The notes under the pieces are model-generated. The model worked only from the letters and a program-made list of their open reading frames with translations. It was not told where the DNA came from and did not search any database. The position numbers and the translations under genes are program-made. 64,000 nt of DNA from Roseomonas xinghualingensis (GTDB lineage Bacteria > Pseudomonadota > Alphaproteobacteria > Acetobacterales > Acetobacteraceae): positions 261,764 to 325,763 of the forward strand of contig NZ_JAOXLP010000002.1 in the NCBI RefSeq assembly GCF_025791835.1. Reading direction: 5' to 3'. Positions within the stretch are counted from its first letter, which is position 1, and the number at the start of each line of letters is the position of its first letter. Positions 1 to 8,525 of the stretch are shown here, piece by piece.

Positions 1-1058
1 TAGTAGTCGGTGGCCTGGGCGACGCGGGGAAGGTTGTGCATCCGCATCCTGCGATCCTGCGTGGCGCAGGCCAGCTGGGCCACCGCCCGCACCCCGGCAT
101 GGCCGGGATAGGGTGCAGGGGTGTTGCTGCGCAGGTCGGTCCAGGCCGGGAAGCTGCGATTCGCCGGATCGGTCCAGAAGCTCACGGAGGCACGCAGCGC
201 GGGGTCGTCCGAATGCCCCGCCCAGGCAAGATAAAGCGGCACGCGCACCGCATCCCAGGAGAAACGGGTCGGCCAGCCGGAGGCGAGGCGCGGCCTGAAG
301 GAAGTCTCGCGGGAGAACTCGATCCAGTCCGCCGGCAGGTTCCAGCGCCCGAAACGTGCCTCGTTCAGGATCGCGCGGCCATCCGCCGCGATGCGCCGCC
401 ATTGCGGCCCGGATACCAGCTTCTCGAATTCCTTCAGCGCCGGGAAGACATAGTAGGAGGGATTGAGAATGATGTGGTCACGCTTCTCGAAGCCCTGAAC
501 GGCCGGAAGCAGCACCAGCTTTCCCGCCACCTCGCGCGTGCAATGGGCCAGGATGTCCTGGCATATCTGGGTCGCCTCCCGCGCCAGGGCGGGGCGGGAG
601 AAGAGGTCGGCGCCACGCATCAGCGCCCAGGCGATCATGATGTCGCCATCCGTGGCGTTGTTGCGGTCCGCCACCGCATCCACCACGTCGCCGCGATAGC
701 GCCAGGCATGCAGATGCCCATGGCGATGCCGCAGATAGCGGCGGGTCCAGTCCAGGATCCTGTCGAAGGTGGCGATGTCGCCCGCCTCGGCAGCGAAGAG
801 CATGCCGAAACCCTGGCCCTCGGTATGGGTCTCGTCGCCCTTGCCGACATCGAGGACGCGCCCCTCGCGGGTCACGAAGCGGCCGCGGAACTGGGCCCAT
901 TCGGTCTTCAGCTCGGCAAGCCATTCCGGCATGCCCTGGGCCTGCGGCGCGCGTGGGGTGAGGAGGGCAGGGGCAGCGAGAAGGCCAAGCAGGCCGCGGC
1001 GGGCGATCGCCGCGGCGGGGATGTGGGAGGCCAGTCCGTCAGAATCGTTCTGCGTCAT
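1..1058 (-). CDS. bcsZ: Glycosyl hydrolase family 8 endoglucanase (BcsZ-like), 3' end outside window
   Basis: Family 8 glycosidases cut beta-1,4-glucans; BcsZ-type members act in the periplasm beside bacterial cellulose synthase. Read from the ATG at 1058, the protein has an arginine-rich, Tat-like leader (ARRGLLGLLAAPALL, about residues 19-33). It then shows TEGQGFGMLFA, where Glu80 fits the proton donor, and ATDGDIMIAWAL around residues 136-146, where an Asp fits the second catalytic residue. The motif NPSYYVFPAL follows further on. About 350 residues are present and the frame is still open at base 1, so the C-terminus is missing. A cellulose synthase operon may lie beyond the left edge. 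The family is well supported; the bcsZ assignment is inferred because the rest of the operon is not visible. Confidence 0.85.
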   Translation of the reverse strand, partial: MTQNDSDGLASHIPAAAIARRGLLGLLAAPALLTPRAPQAQGMPEWLAELKTEWAQFRGRFVTREGRVLDVGKGDETHTEGQGFGMLFAAEAGDIATFDRILDWTRRYLRHRHGHLHAWRYRGDVVDAVADRNNATDGDIMIAWALMRGADLFSRPALAREATQICQDILAHCTREVAGKLVLLPAVQGFEKRDHIILNPSYYVFPALKEFEKLVSGPQWRRIAADGRAILNEARFGRWNLPADWIEFSRETSFRPRLASGWPTRFSWDAVRVPLYLAWAGHSDDPALRASVSFWTDPANRSFPAWTDLRSNTPAPYPGHAGVRAVAQLACATQDRRMRMHNLPRVAQATDY

Positions 1059-1258
1059 GGCGGAGCCTGCTGGGCCTTTGCGAGTGTTGTGCCCGTTCAT
1101 TCACCACGCGTTAAGGTTGCAGGCAAGATGGGTCCATACTGCAGAGGTGGTGACAATTTCGTGCGCAATCCGTATCGGTGCGGCTCAATGTGCGATTCAC
1201 CCGCTGCACGCAACGTTCCGCGTTGACCGCATGCCACTCAGGCGGGCAGTTTGCGCAA

Positions 1259-1594
1259 GTGAACGCGATTGATCTGGAAACGACCGGCCAGCTGGCCGCA
1301 GAACTGCCCCGTGACGTCTTCGTGGGTATTGTCCGCACCTTCGAGCAGGATCTCGCCCGCCTTGTCAGGCAAATGGTCGAGGCAGCGCGCGAAGGGCAGG
1401 TGGAGGAATACCGTCAGGCGGCGCATGGGCTGGCGGGCGCTGCAGGCTCGATCGGCGCGAAGTCCCTCGAAGCTCTCGCGCGGCAGGCGATGCGGCCGGA
1501 TGATCGTGTTCCGGCCCAGCAGATGATCCTCAGCATCGGGGAAGAAGCAAAGGCCGTCCTGTCCGAACTGGCGGTGCTGGCCGGCTCCACCTGA
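1259..1594 (+). CDS. Stand-alone HPt (histidine phosphotransfer) domain protein
   Basis: This is a small, all-helical phosphotransfer module of about 111 residues. HPt proteins carry a phosphoryl group from the receiver of a hybrid kinase to a response regulator. The signature AAHGLAGAAGSIGA (residues 54-67) places the phospho-accepting histidine at His56 and matches the usual HxLKGxAxxxGA pattern. The GTG at 1259 is preferred because an upstream in-frame ATG at 1178 adds Cys- and Arg-rich sequence unlike an HPt domain. The gene converges, with a 21-bp gap, on a hybrid kinase that lacks its own HPt, so the two probably work together. No cognate DNA-binding response regulator is present in the window. 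Confidence 0.8.
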   Translation: MNAIDLETTGQLAAELPRDVFVGIVRTFEQDLARLVRQMVEAAREGQVEEYRQAAHGLAGAAGSIGAKSLEALARQAMRPDDRVPAQQMILSIGEEAKAVLSELAVLAGST

Positions 1595-1615
1595 TTCGGG
1601 GCGGCGCCCTTTGCG

Positions 1616-4264
1616 TCAGCCGCCCTCTTTCACCTCCTCGTCCTGACCCGCCGCGCCAATCGGCGTCGTCAGCCCGATCGCCTGGCTGAGCTGTCCGCGC
1701 TGCACGGGCTTGGAGAGATAGTCGTTCATTCCCGCCTGGCGGCATTGCCGCTCGAATTCCACCCCCACCGCCGCCGTCAGCCCGACGATCCGGGTACGGC
1801 GGTTCAGCCCTTCCCGGCGGATGGCGCGCGTTGCCTCAAGCCCGTCCATCACCGGCATCTGCAGATCCATCAGGATCACGTCGAAATTGGTGGCGCGGCA
1901 GTGTTCCACCGCTTCGGCCCCGTTGCCCGCGACCGTCACCTTCACCCCGAGCCGGGCCAGAAGCGCCTGCATGAGGAGTTGGTTGGTGGCGTTGTCCTCC
2001 ACCAACAGGACGCGCTGCGGGCGGTCCTCGACTCGTCCTCCCAACGGTAGCGAGAGAGGCAGGCCGCCTGCCGGCGCCAGGGCCTGCATCACCGCCTCCA
2101 GTAGCCGCTCGGGGAGGGCCGGCTTGAGCAGCATGGCATCCACCAACCCTGGCGGGGGGCCGCCATCCGGCATCTGATGCGCCTCGACTCCGAAGGAGCA
2201 GAGGATGAGGGCCGGATGGCCCAGTACCGCCTCCTCCGCCCGGATAGCCCCTGCTAACTCCAGCCCGCCCATGCCAGGCATGGAGGCGTCCAGCAGCGCG
2301 GCATGGAAGGCGGCGCCCCGCTGCGCCGCGAGCCGCAGCAGGTTCAGCGCCGCCGGGCCACTGTCTGCCGCCAGCACCGAGGCGCCATGGGCGCTGAGCT
2401 GGCGCTGCATCTCCTCGCGGTTCAGCGGCAGGTCATCCACCACCAGGAAGCGGCGCCCGGCGAGAAGGGAGGGCGATGGCTCCGGCTGCTCCATCGCGCC
2501 CACCACGATCCAGAAGCGGAAGACACTGCCGCCGCCCTTGCGCGGCGTCGCCTCGATGCCGCCACCCATCTGCTCCGCCAGCTTGCGGCAGATCGCGAGG
2601 CCGAGTCCCGTGCCGCCATATTTGCGGCTGATCGAGGCATCCGCCTGGGTGAAGCGTTCGAACAGCATCGGCACCTGGGCCGCATCCACGCCGATGCCCG
2701 TATCGGCCACCGAGCAGGTAAGCCGCAGTGCGCCCTCCTCCAGCGAGCTGGCGGCGATCGACACCTCGATCCAGCCCGTCTCGGTGAATTTAATGGCGTT
2801 GCCGACAAGGTTGAACAGGATCTGCCGGAACCGCCCGGGATCCCCCAGCACCTGCTTCGGCAGTTTGGGCGGCAGGGAGGCCACCATCTCCACGCCCTTG
2901 GAGGCCGCCCTTGCGGCGAAGAGCTCCACGATGGTGGAAACCTCGTTCTCCAGCGTGAAGGGGATGTTCTCATGATCGATCATCCCCGCCTCCAGCTTGG
3001 AGAAATCGAGAATGTCGTTCAGCACCATCAGCAAATGCTCGGCGCTGCCCTGGATCGTCTCGGCATAGCGGCGCTGGATGGGATCCAGGCTGGAATCCAG
3101 CAACAACCCGGTCATGCCGATCACGCCGTTCATCGGCGTGCGGATCTCGTGGCTCATCGCGGCCAGGAACTCCTCCTTGGCCCGCGTTGCTGCCCGTGCC
3201 TCCTGTTCGCTTTCGCCGAGCGCATCCCCCTGCGCCTTCAGCAGCGCTGCCTGGCGGGACATGAGCCAGAGCGCCACCAGCATGATCCCCGCGATGGTGA
3301 CGCCGCCGCCGATCAGCAGCGTGGCGAGCCGCTCCACCCCCTCGAAGGCCAGGGCCTTCCGCCGGGCGGCCTCGATCACGAGCATTCCCTGCCGGATGGT
3401 CGAGAAGGAGGCGAAAACATCCTGCCCATCCTGGTCGAGGCCCGAGAAGCTGCCGCTGTCGCGCCGCGGCAGGAAGTCGCGGAACAGCCAGGCGGTGGGA
3501 CTGGTCTCCCCCACCCCTTCCGCCCGCCCGTCCGAGCGCGCGAGCAACAGTCCGTTTAGCGAATGAATCCGCACCGTGACGCCGAAGGCATCCGCATGGC
3601 GGCGCCCCACCGAGATCAGGTAGTCCGGATTCAGCAGCGCGATCACCGCCCCGCTGAAATCTCCGCGCGGCGTGCGCAGCCCGCGGGCGAGGGGGATGGA
3701 CCAAACCCCTCCCGCCTGGATGGCGCGTGCCTGCGTGGCGGGCGATCCGCCGAGGAAATGCCCAGCCTCCGGCGAACCCAGCCGCAGCGCGGATCCTCCC
3801 AGGCGCAGCAGGCGGAACCATTCCCGGTTCGCCACCGAGGCGCCGCGCAGGCTCTCCACGGTCGAGGAGGTCACGATGCCATTGGCATCCACGATCAGCA
3901 CGGCCCGCAACTGCGGTACGTCGCGGATGCGACCGGCCAGGGATCGGGCTGTGCTGGCGGGATCGGCATCGCTTCTGCGCTCGGCCATCTCCAGCAGCAC
4001 GAAGTCCACCGTCTGGATCGCGCGGGTAAGCTGGTCCGCCATGGCGGCTGTAACGCCGGAGGTGAGGCGCTCCGCCTCATTCGCCGCCTCCCGCTGCCCG
4101 CGGTCGAAAAGGATGAAATAGACGGCGGCGAAGCAGATCCCCACGACCAGCACCGTCGCGGCGAAGAGTCGCCAAGGGCGGGGCGTTGCCGGCGTTGCGG
4201 GGCCCAGCTTCAGAAACCGGCGGAGGAGCGAGGAAGCGTTCATTTGTTCTGCGACCGCAGTCAT
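1616..4264 (-). CDS. Hybrid sensor histidine kinase with two receiver domains
   Basis: This is a membrane-bound sensor kinase of 882 residues. A membrane segment lies at about 32-53, a periplasmic sensor region of PDC/dCache character at about 60-305, and a second membrane segment at about 314-335. HisKA follows with [11 protein letters not shown] (His372 is the phosphorylation site). HATPase_c spans about 475-590 with the N-box [10 protein letters not shown] and the loops DTGIG and GGTGLGL. Two receivers come last: one from about 604 with Asp659 in LLDASMPGM, and one from about 750 with Asp800 in [10 protein letters not shown]. There is no HPt domain, which the convergent HPt gene could supply. 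An in-frame ATG at 4243 is an alternative start. The signal sensed cannot be read from the sequence. Confidence 0.92.
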   Translation of the reverse strand: MTAVAEQMNASSLLRRFLKLGPATPATPRPWRLFAATVLVVGICFAAVYFILFDRGQREAANEAERLTSGVTAAMADQLTRAIQTVDFVLLEMAERRSDADPASTARSLAGRIRDVPQLRAVLIVDANGIVTSSTVESLRGASVANREWFRLLRLGGSALRLGSPEAGHFLGGSPATQARAIQAGGVWSIPLARGLRTPRGDFSGAVIALLNPDYLISVGRRHADAFGVTVRIHSLNGLLLARSDGRAEGVGETSPTAWLFRDFLPRRDSGSFSGLDQDGQDVFASFSTIRQGMLVIEAARRKALAFEGVERLATLLIGGGVTIAGIMLVALWLMSRQAALLKAQGDALGESEQEARAATRAKEEFLAAMSHEIRTPMNGVIGMTGLLLDSSLDPIQRRYAETIQGSAEHLLMVLNDILDFSKLEAGMIDHENIPFTLENEVSTIVELFAARAASKGVEMVASLPPKLPKQVLGDPGRFRQILFNLVGNAIKFTETGWIEVSIAASSLEEGALRLTCSVADTGIGVDAAQVPMLFERFTQADASISRKYGGTGLGLAICRKLAEQMGGGIEATPRKGGGSVFRFWIVVGAMEQPEPSPSLLAGRRFLVVDDLPLNREEMQRQLSAHGASVLAADSGPAALNLLRLAAQRGAAFHAALLDASMPGMGGLELAGAIRAEEAVLGHPALILCSFGVEAHQMPDGGPPPGLVDAMLLKPALPERLLEAVMQALAPAGGLPLSLPLGGRVEDRPQRVLLVEDNATNQLLMQALLARLGVKVTVAGNGAEAVEHCRATNFDVILMDLQMPVMDGLEATRAIRREGLNRRTRIVGLTAAVGVEFERQCRQAGMNDYLSKPVQRGQLSQAIGLTTPIGAAGQDEEVKEGG

Positions 4265-4331
4265 TATCGCAGTCGTGTCGCAATTTTGCGATATAATATC
4301 GATGTTCTAGAAGAAATTTGCGGGGATCAAT

Positions 4332-4377
4332 GCTTAGTCTCTTATTCATACAACGCTTAGTCTCTTATTCATACAAC
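4332..4377. repeat. Perfect 23-bp tandem duplication in the hybrid kinase upstream region
   Basis: Two identical 23-bp units abut at 4332-4354 and 4355-4377. Each begins GCTTAGTCTC and ends TTCATACAAC. They lie in the AT-rich gap 4265-4503, the lowest-GC stretch in this part of the window, about 70 bp upstream of the hybrid kinase start. The duplication could be a doubled regulator site or a recent slippage event; no coding sequence overlaps it. Confidence 0.9.
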
Positions 4378-4503
4378 CTATAGTTGCGTAAATGGTTCTG
4401 GCAATTCACGATGCGATAAAAGAATGAAGGCATTCCCTTTTACGCATCTCTGATAAGCGGGGCTGCCCTTGTAGCGAGCATGCGCCGTGGAAAAGGCGAG
4501 GTC

Positions 4504-5181
4504 TCAGCCTTCGCCGAGCGAATCCAGCCAGCGTCGCTTGCCGCCTTGCGCCACATGCGCTTCGCCCAGCGCCCGGGCATGCGCGGCATCGCCTGCCGCC
4601 ACCGCATCCAGCATCGCCGCATGCTCGGCATTGCTTTCGCGCATCCGGACGGAGCGGGAGAGAGACCGCTGCCTCGCCAGATGACTTTCCTTCAGCAGGG
4701 ATTCGTACAGCCCTGCCGCACGACGGTGCCCGGCCGCCTCGTGCAGTGCCGCGTGGAAGGCCAGGTTGCGCGCATAATACCCGGTCGCGTTACCCGCGCT
4801 GGCATCCTCCTCCATGGCGGCGACCTGGGCGCGCAACTCCTCCAGCACCCGGGCCGGCAGCGCCCTGTCCGCCACGCGCTGCGCCAGCCGTGCCAGGATG
4901 AAGCCCTGCAGCAGCGCGCGCATGTCGTAGAGTTCGGCCATCTCCTCGGGTTCGAGCCGCCGCACGCTCATGCCTTGCCCGGCGGGCCCCGCCGCCACCA
5001 GCCCGTCCCGTTCCAGCCCCCGCAGGGCTTCCCGTAGAGGCCCGCGCGAAAGGCCCAGTCGCGCGGCCAGCGCCACCTCATTGATCCGCGCGCCCGGCGC
5101 GATCTCGCCCGAGAGGATGAGTTGCTCCAGCGCCGCGCGGGCGCGTTCGGGCAGCGGCACCTGCAAGGGAAGAGTGTCCAT
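4504..5181 (-). CDS. GntR family transcriptional regulator, FadR/FCD subfamily
   Basis: This is a 225-residue DNA-binding regulator. The N-terminal winged helix-turn-helix covers about residues 10-75, with INEVALAARLGLSRGPLREAL as its core. A helical FCD ligand-binding domain fills residues 80-215, with the usual Arg, Asp and His pattern (YDMRALLQ, HAALHEAAG). FCD regulators are usually repressors released by small organic acids or their CoA esters. The gene is divergent from the CoA transferase gene and 96 bp away; a perfect palindrome in the gap is its likely operator. Local control of the transferase, crotonase and Bug receptor genes is the simplest reading; the ligand is unknown. Confidence 0.88.
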   Translation of the reverse strand: MDTLPLQVPLPERARAALEQLILSGEIAPGARINEVALAARLGLSRGPLREALRGLERDGLVAAGPAGQGMSVRRLEPEEMAELYDMRALLQGFILARLAQRVADRALPARVLEELRAQVAAMEEDASAGNATGYYARNLAFHAALHEAAGHRRAAGLYESLLKESHLARQRSLSRSVRMRESNAEHAAMLDAVAAGDAAHARALGEAHVAQGGKRRWLDSLGEG

Positions 5182-5210
5182 TTCCGAAGCGCATCACAGG
5201 GGCACCAAAC

Positions 5211-5231
5211 CTGTCAACAGCCTGTTGACAG
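5211..5231. promoter_or_regulatory. 21-bp perfect palindrome, probable GntR operator
   Basis: The arms CTGTCAACAG (5211-5220) and CTGTTGACAG (5222-5231) are exact reverse complements around one central C. The site lies midway between the start of the FCD regulator (5181) and the CoA transferase start (5278). GntR/FCD proteins bind short inverted repeats with a GT/AC core, which fits. Its position would let one bound dimer control both divergent genes. Confidence 0.7.
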
Positions 5232-5277
5232 CCTGTATGCAGAAGCCGCAGCCTATGCCGTAACGGAGGAACCCCCC

Positions 5278-6501
5278 ATGCTCGATGCCCCGCAGTCGTC
5301 ACCCGGCCAGGACACCAGCGGCACCGCCGGAGGCGCCCTTTCGCGCTTCACCGTGCTCGACCTCACCCGCGTCCGTTCCGGCCCGACCTGCGTGCGCCAG
5401 CTCGCCGACTGGGGCGCGAAGGTCATCAAGATCGAGATGCCGGAAGGGCTGGACCAGGGGGACCCGATGGGCGGCCCGCGCGGCGGCCCGGACTTCCAGA
5501 ACCTGCACCGCAACAAGCGCGGCCTGACGCTGAACCTGAAGTCGCCCGAGGGCGTCGCCATCCTGAAGAAGCTGGCGCGCGAGGCGGATGTGGTGGTGGA
5601 GAACTTCCGCCCCGACGTGAAGGACCGCCTGGGCATCGGCTATGAGGCGCTTTCGGCCGAGAACCCGCGCCTGATCTACGCCTCCATCTCGGGTTTCGGC
5701 CAGGACGGCCCCTATGCCAAGCGCCCGGGCTTCGACCAGATCGCGCAGGGCATGGGCGGGCTGATGTCCATCACCGGCCTGCCGGGCCAGGGCCCCGTGC
5801 GCGTCGGCATTCCCATCGCCGACCTCACCGCCGGCATCTTCGCCGCCCAGGGCATCCTGGTCGCGCTGCTGGAGCGCGAGGTCTCCGGCAAGGGGCAGTG
5901 GGTGCAGACCTCGCTTCTCCAGGCTCAGGCCTTCATGCTGGACTTCCAGGCCGCGCGCTGGCTCCAGGCCGGCGAAGTGCCCAAGCAGGCCGGCAACAAC
6001 CACCCGACGAGCATCCCGACCGGTGTCTTCAAGACGAAGGACGGCCACATCAACATCGCCGCCACCGGCAATGCTATCTGGAAGCGCTTCTGCATCGCGG
6101 TCGGTGCGCCGGAATGGCTGGAGGACGAGCGCTTCAAGGATTCCGGCTCGCGCTCCACGAACCGCGACGCGCTGAACGCCCTGATCGATACCAAGATCGC
6201 CGAGCGCACGAGTGAGGAATGGGTGTCGATGCTGAACGAGGCCGGCGTGCCCGCGGGCCCGATCTACAGCATCGACAAGATGTTCGAGGACCCGCAGGTC
6301 CAGCATCTCGGCATCGCGGCGACGCTCGATGACGGCAGCAAGGCCCAGACCTATGTCGCGCAGCCCATGACGCTGTCGCGCACGCCCAGCCGCATCGCCA
6401 CCCATCCGCCGGCCATTGGCGAGCACTCGGCCGATGTGCTGCGCGAGATCGGCTATTCCGAAGACGAGATCGCGGACCTCAAGTCCCGCCAGGTGATCTA
6501 G
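5278..6501 (+). CDS. CaiB/BaiF family CoA transferase (class III)
   Basis: Class III CoA transferases move CoA between acids without a free thioester pool. The 407-residue product has the N-terminal Rossmann-like part (VLDLTRVRSGPTCVRQLADWGA, in part, from about residue 26; KVIKIE near 48). It has the family motif VVENFRPDV and VGIPIADLTAG, whose Asp182 fits the catalytic aspartate of formyl-CoA transferase. The ATG at 5278 follows a good ribosome site (GGAGGA at 5265-5270); upstream in-frame codons from 5122 would run through the operator palindrome. A crotonase gene follows after 14 bp, so the two are probably co-transcribed. The substrate is not identifiable from the sequence. Confidence 0.92.
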   Translation: MLDAPQSSPGQDTSGTAGGALSRFTVLDLTRVRSGPTCVRQLADWGAKVIKIEMPEGLDQGDPMGGPRGGPDFQNLHRNKRGLTLNLKSPEGVAILKKLAREADVVVENFRPDVKDRLGIGYEALSAENPRLIYASISGFGQDGPYAKRPGFDQIAQGMGGLMSITGLPGQGPVRVGIPIADLTAGIFAAQGILVALLEREVSGKGQWVQTSLLQAQAFMLDFQAARWLQAGEVPKQAGNNHPTSIPTGVFKTKDGHINIAATGNAIWKRFCIAVGAPEWLEDERFKDSGSRSTNRDALNALIDTKIAERTSEEWVSMLNEAGVPAGPIYSIDKMFEDPQVQHLGIAATLDDGSKAQTYVAQPMTLSRTPSRIATHPPAIGEHSADVLREIGYSEDEIADLKSRQVI

Positions 6502-6515
6502 GACCCATCACGCAG

Positions 6516-7331
6516 ATGCCCGACGCGCTTCCGCCGCCCAACCCCACCCTCGGCACCGACAAGATGCTCTCCCGCAAGGAGGGCGGCGTCGGCTGGATGA
6601 TCTTCAACAACCCCGAGCGCCACAACGCCGTTTCCATGGAGATGTGGATCGCGGCCGAGAAGATTCTCGCCGACTTCTCGGCTGATCCCGAGATCCGCGT
6701 CGTCGTCGTCACCGGCGCGGGCGGCAAGGCCTTCGTCTCCGGCGCCGATATCTCGAAGTTCGAGAGCGAGCGCGGCTCCAAGGAGGCGGTGGACGCCTAT
6801 CAGGCGCAGACCGCCAAAGTTTATGAGGCGCTGGCGAACTTCTCCAAGCCGACCATCGCCGCCATCCGCGGCCATTGCATCGGCGGCGGCAGCGCGCTCG
6901 CGGTCTGCTGCGACCTCCGCATCTGCACGGAGAAGTCCTCCTTCGGCATCCCGGCGGCCAAGCTCGGCCTCGGCTATCCGCTGCCGGGCATCCGGCGCCT
7001 CGTGCAGCTCGTCGGCCCCTCCTTCGCCAAGGAGCTGTTCTTCACGGCGAAGAAGTTCAGCGCGGAGGATGCCCGCATCATGGGGCTGGTGAACCGCGTG
7101 GTGGCCGATGACGCGTTGGACGCCACCATCGCCGATTACGCCAACACCATCGCAGGCAACGCGCCGCTCACCGTCGGATCGGTCAAGGCGATCGTCGCCG
7201 AGGCGCTGAAGGCCGATCCGGACGAGGAGCTCTGCGACCGCCTCGTCCTCGGTTGCTTCGCCAGCGAGGACTACATCGAAGGCCGCCGCGCCTTCATGGA
7301 AAAGCGCCCGCCGCAGTTCCGCGGCCGCTGA
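6516..7331 (+). CDS. Enoyl-CoA hydratase/isomerase (crotonase) family protein with both hydratase Glu positions replaced
   Basis: This is a 271-residue crotonase-fold protein. The oxyanion-hole segments are present: KAFVSGADIS near residues 71-80 and GHCIGGGSALAV near 119-130. True enoyl-CoA hydratases have Glu where this protein has Ala127 (GGGSAL instead of GGGCEL) and Ala147 (FGIPAA instead of FGQPEI). It is therefore unlikely to hydrate enoyl-CoA by the standard mechanism. Other crotonases with changed residues act as isomerases, decarboxylases, hydrolases or dehalogenases. The gene lies 14 bp after the CoA transferase gene, so the substrate is probably the CoA ester that transferase makes. 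Confidence 0.88.
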   Translation: MPDALPPPNPTLGTDKMLSRKEGGVGWMIFNNPERHNAVSMEMWIAAEKILADFSADPEIRVVVVTGAGGKAFVSGADISKFESERGSKEAVDAYQAQTAKVYEALANFSKPTIAAIRGHCIGGGSALAVCCDLRICTEKSSFGIPAAKLGLGYPLPGIRRLVQLVGPSFAKELFFTAKKFSAEDARIMGLVNRVVADDALDATIADYANTIAGNAPLTVGSVKAIVAEALKADPDEELCDRLVLGCFASEDYIEGRRAFMEKRPPQFRGR

Positions 7332-7443
7332 CACCGGACGGGCGGCGGTTCATGCCCGCCGCCCGCCCGCACAGCTTGAACCGGCCCCCTGAGAGAGACC
7401 CGCAAGAGACGGGGCGAGGGCGCCGCGAGAGGAGGAGAGTCCG

Positions 7444-8424
7444 ATGATCCATCGCCGCACCCTGGTGGGTGCCGGGCTGGGGGGGCTTGCCCTCTCCATG
7501 CCGGCCCTGCGCGCCCGCGCCCAGGCTTCCTGGCCCAACAAACCCATTCGCGTCGTGGTGGGCTTCGCCGCTGGCGGCGCCACCGATATCAGCACCCGCG
7601 TGATGCAGCCGAAGCTTTCGGCGCTGCTCGGCCAGCCGGTGGTGATCGAGAACCGTCCCGGCGCCGGCGGCAACATCGCAACCGAAGTTGTGGTGCATGC
7701 CCAGCCCGATGGCCATGCCTTCCTGATGGGCACGATCGGCGCGCTGGCGATCAACCCCACCCTCTATGGCAACCTGCCTTTCAACCCGCAGACCGATCTC
7801 ACCCCCGTCGCCATGGCGGGCAACGTGCTGAACGTGCTCGTCGTGCCCGCCGACCGCCCCTGGCGGAACGTGGCGGACCTGATCGAGGCGGCGAAGAAGG
7901 ACCCGGACGGCGTCACCTATGGCTCCTCCGGCGTCGGCGGCGCCGGGCATCTGGCGGGCGCGCTGCTGGACCGGATGGCCGGGGTGAAGACTGTCCACGT
8001 CCCCTATCGCGGCGGTGGCCCGCTGATGACGGACCTGACCGGCGGCAAGATCGACTACGCCTTCTCAACCGCCCCCACCGCCCTGCCGCAGGTGCAGAAC
8101 GGCCGGCTGCGGCTCCTGGCGGTACCGACCCTGCAGCGCGTGCGCTCGCTGCCCGACAAGCCCACGGTCGCCGAGACCCTGCCGGGCTATGAGGTCCAGA
8201 ACTGGTATGCGCTGGTCGGGCCAAAGGGCCTTTCGCCGGCCATCGTGACACGCATGAACGCCGTGATGCGCGAGGCCCTGGCCGACCCCACCGTGGCCAG
8301 CGCCCTGGAAGGGCAGGGGGTGGAACCCATCCCCAGCTCGCCGGAGGAGCTCGCCCGCTTCATCCGCGAGGAAGCGACGAAATGGGCGCCGATCGTCCGT
8401 TCGACGGGAGCGAGGGCAGAGTAA
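7444..8424 (+). CDS. Tripartite tricarboxylate transporter receptor (Bug/TctC family)
   Basis: This is a periplasmic solute receptor of 326 residues. A signal peptide covers residues 1-28 (twin Arg-like HRRTLVGAGLGG, then ALRARAQA). The mature part begins with WPNKPIRVVVGFAAGGATD, the standard Bug start, followed by VVIENRPGAGGNIATE. The TctA and TctB membrane partners are absent, as is common for Bug receptors, which are far more numerous than permeases. It follows the crotonase gene by 112 bp on the same strand with a ribosome site (GAGGAGAG) just ahead. It probably supplies the organic acid handled by the upstream CoA transferase and crotonase. Confidence 0.93.
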   Translation: MIHRRTLVGAGLGGLALSMPALRARAQASWPNKPIRVVVGFAAGGATDISTRVMQPKLSALLGQPVVIENRPGAGGNIATEVVVHAQPDGHAFLMGTIGALAINPTLYGNLPFNPQTDLTPVAMAGNVLNVLVVPADRPWRNVADLIEAAKKDPDGVTYGSSGVGGAGHLAGALLDRMAGVKTVHVPYRGGGPLMTDLTGGKIDYAFSTAPTALPQVQNGRLRLLAVPTLQRVRSLPDKPTVAETLPGYEVQNWYALVGPKGLSPAIVTRMNAVMREALADPTVASALEGQGVEPIPSSPEELARFIREEATKWAPIVRSTGARAE

Positions 8425-8525
8425 GCGCCGTATCGGAATGTGGGGCCGCCGCGCATTGGTGAGCGGCGGCTCATCCTGCATGCCGATGTCACGCGCGAAG
8501 GGTGTCGCGGGCCGCAACGGGCCGT

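Noticed and set aside
36..1226. 396-residue open frame on the plus strand
   Set aside because: It is antisense to the GH8 gene, has no recognisable motif and an abnormal His/Arg/Gly composition typical of shadow frames in GC-rich DNA.
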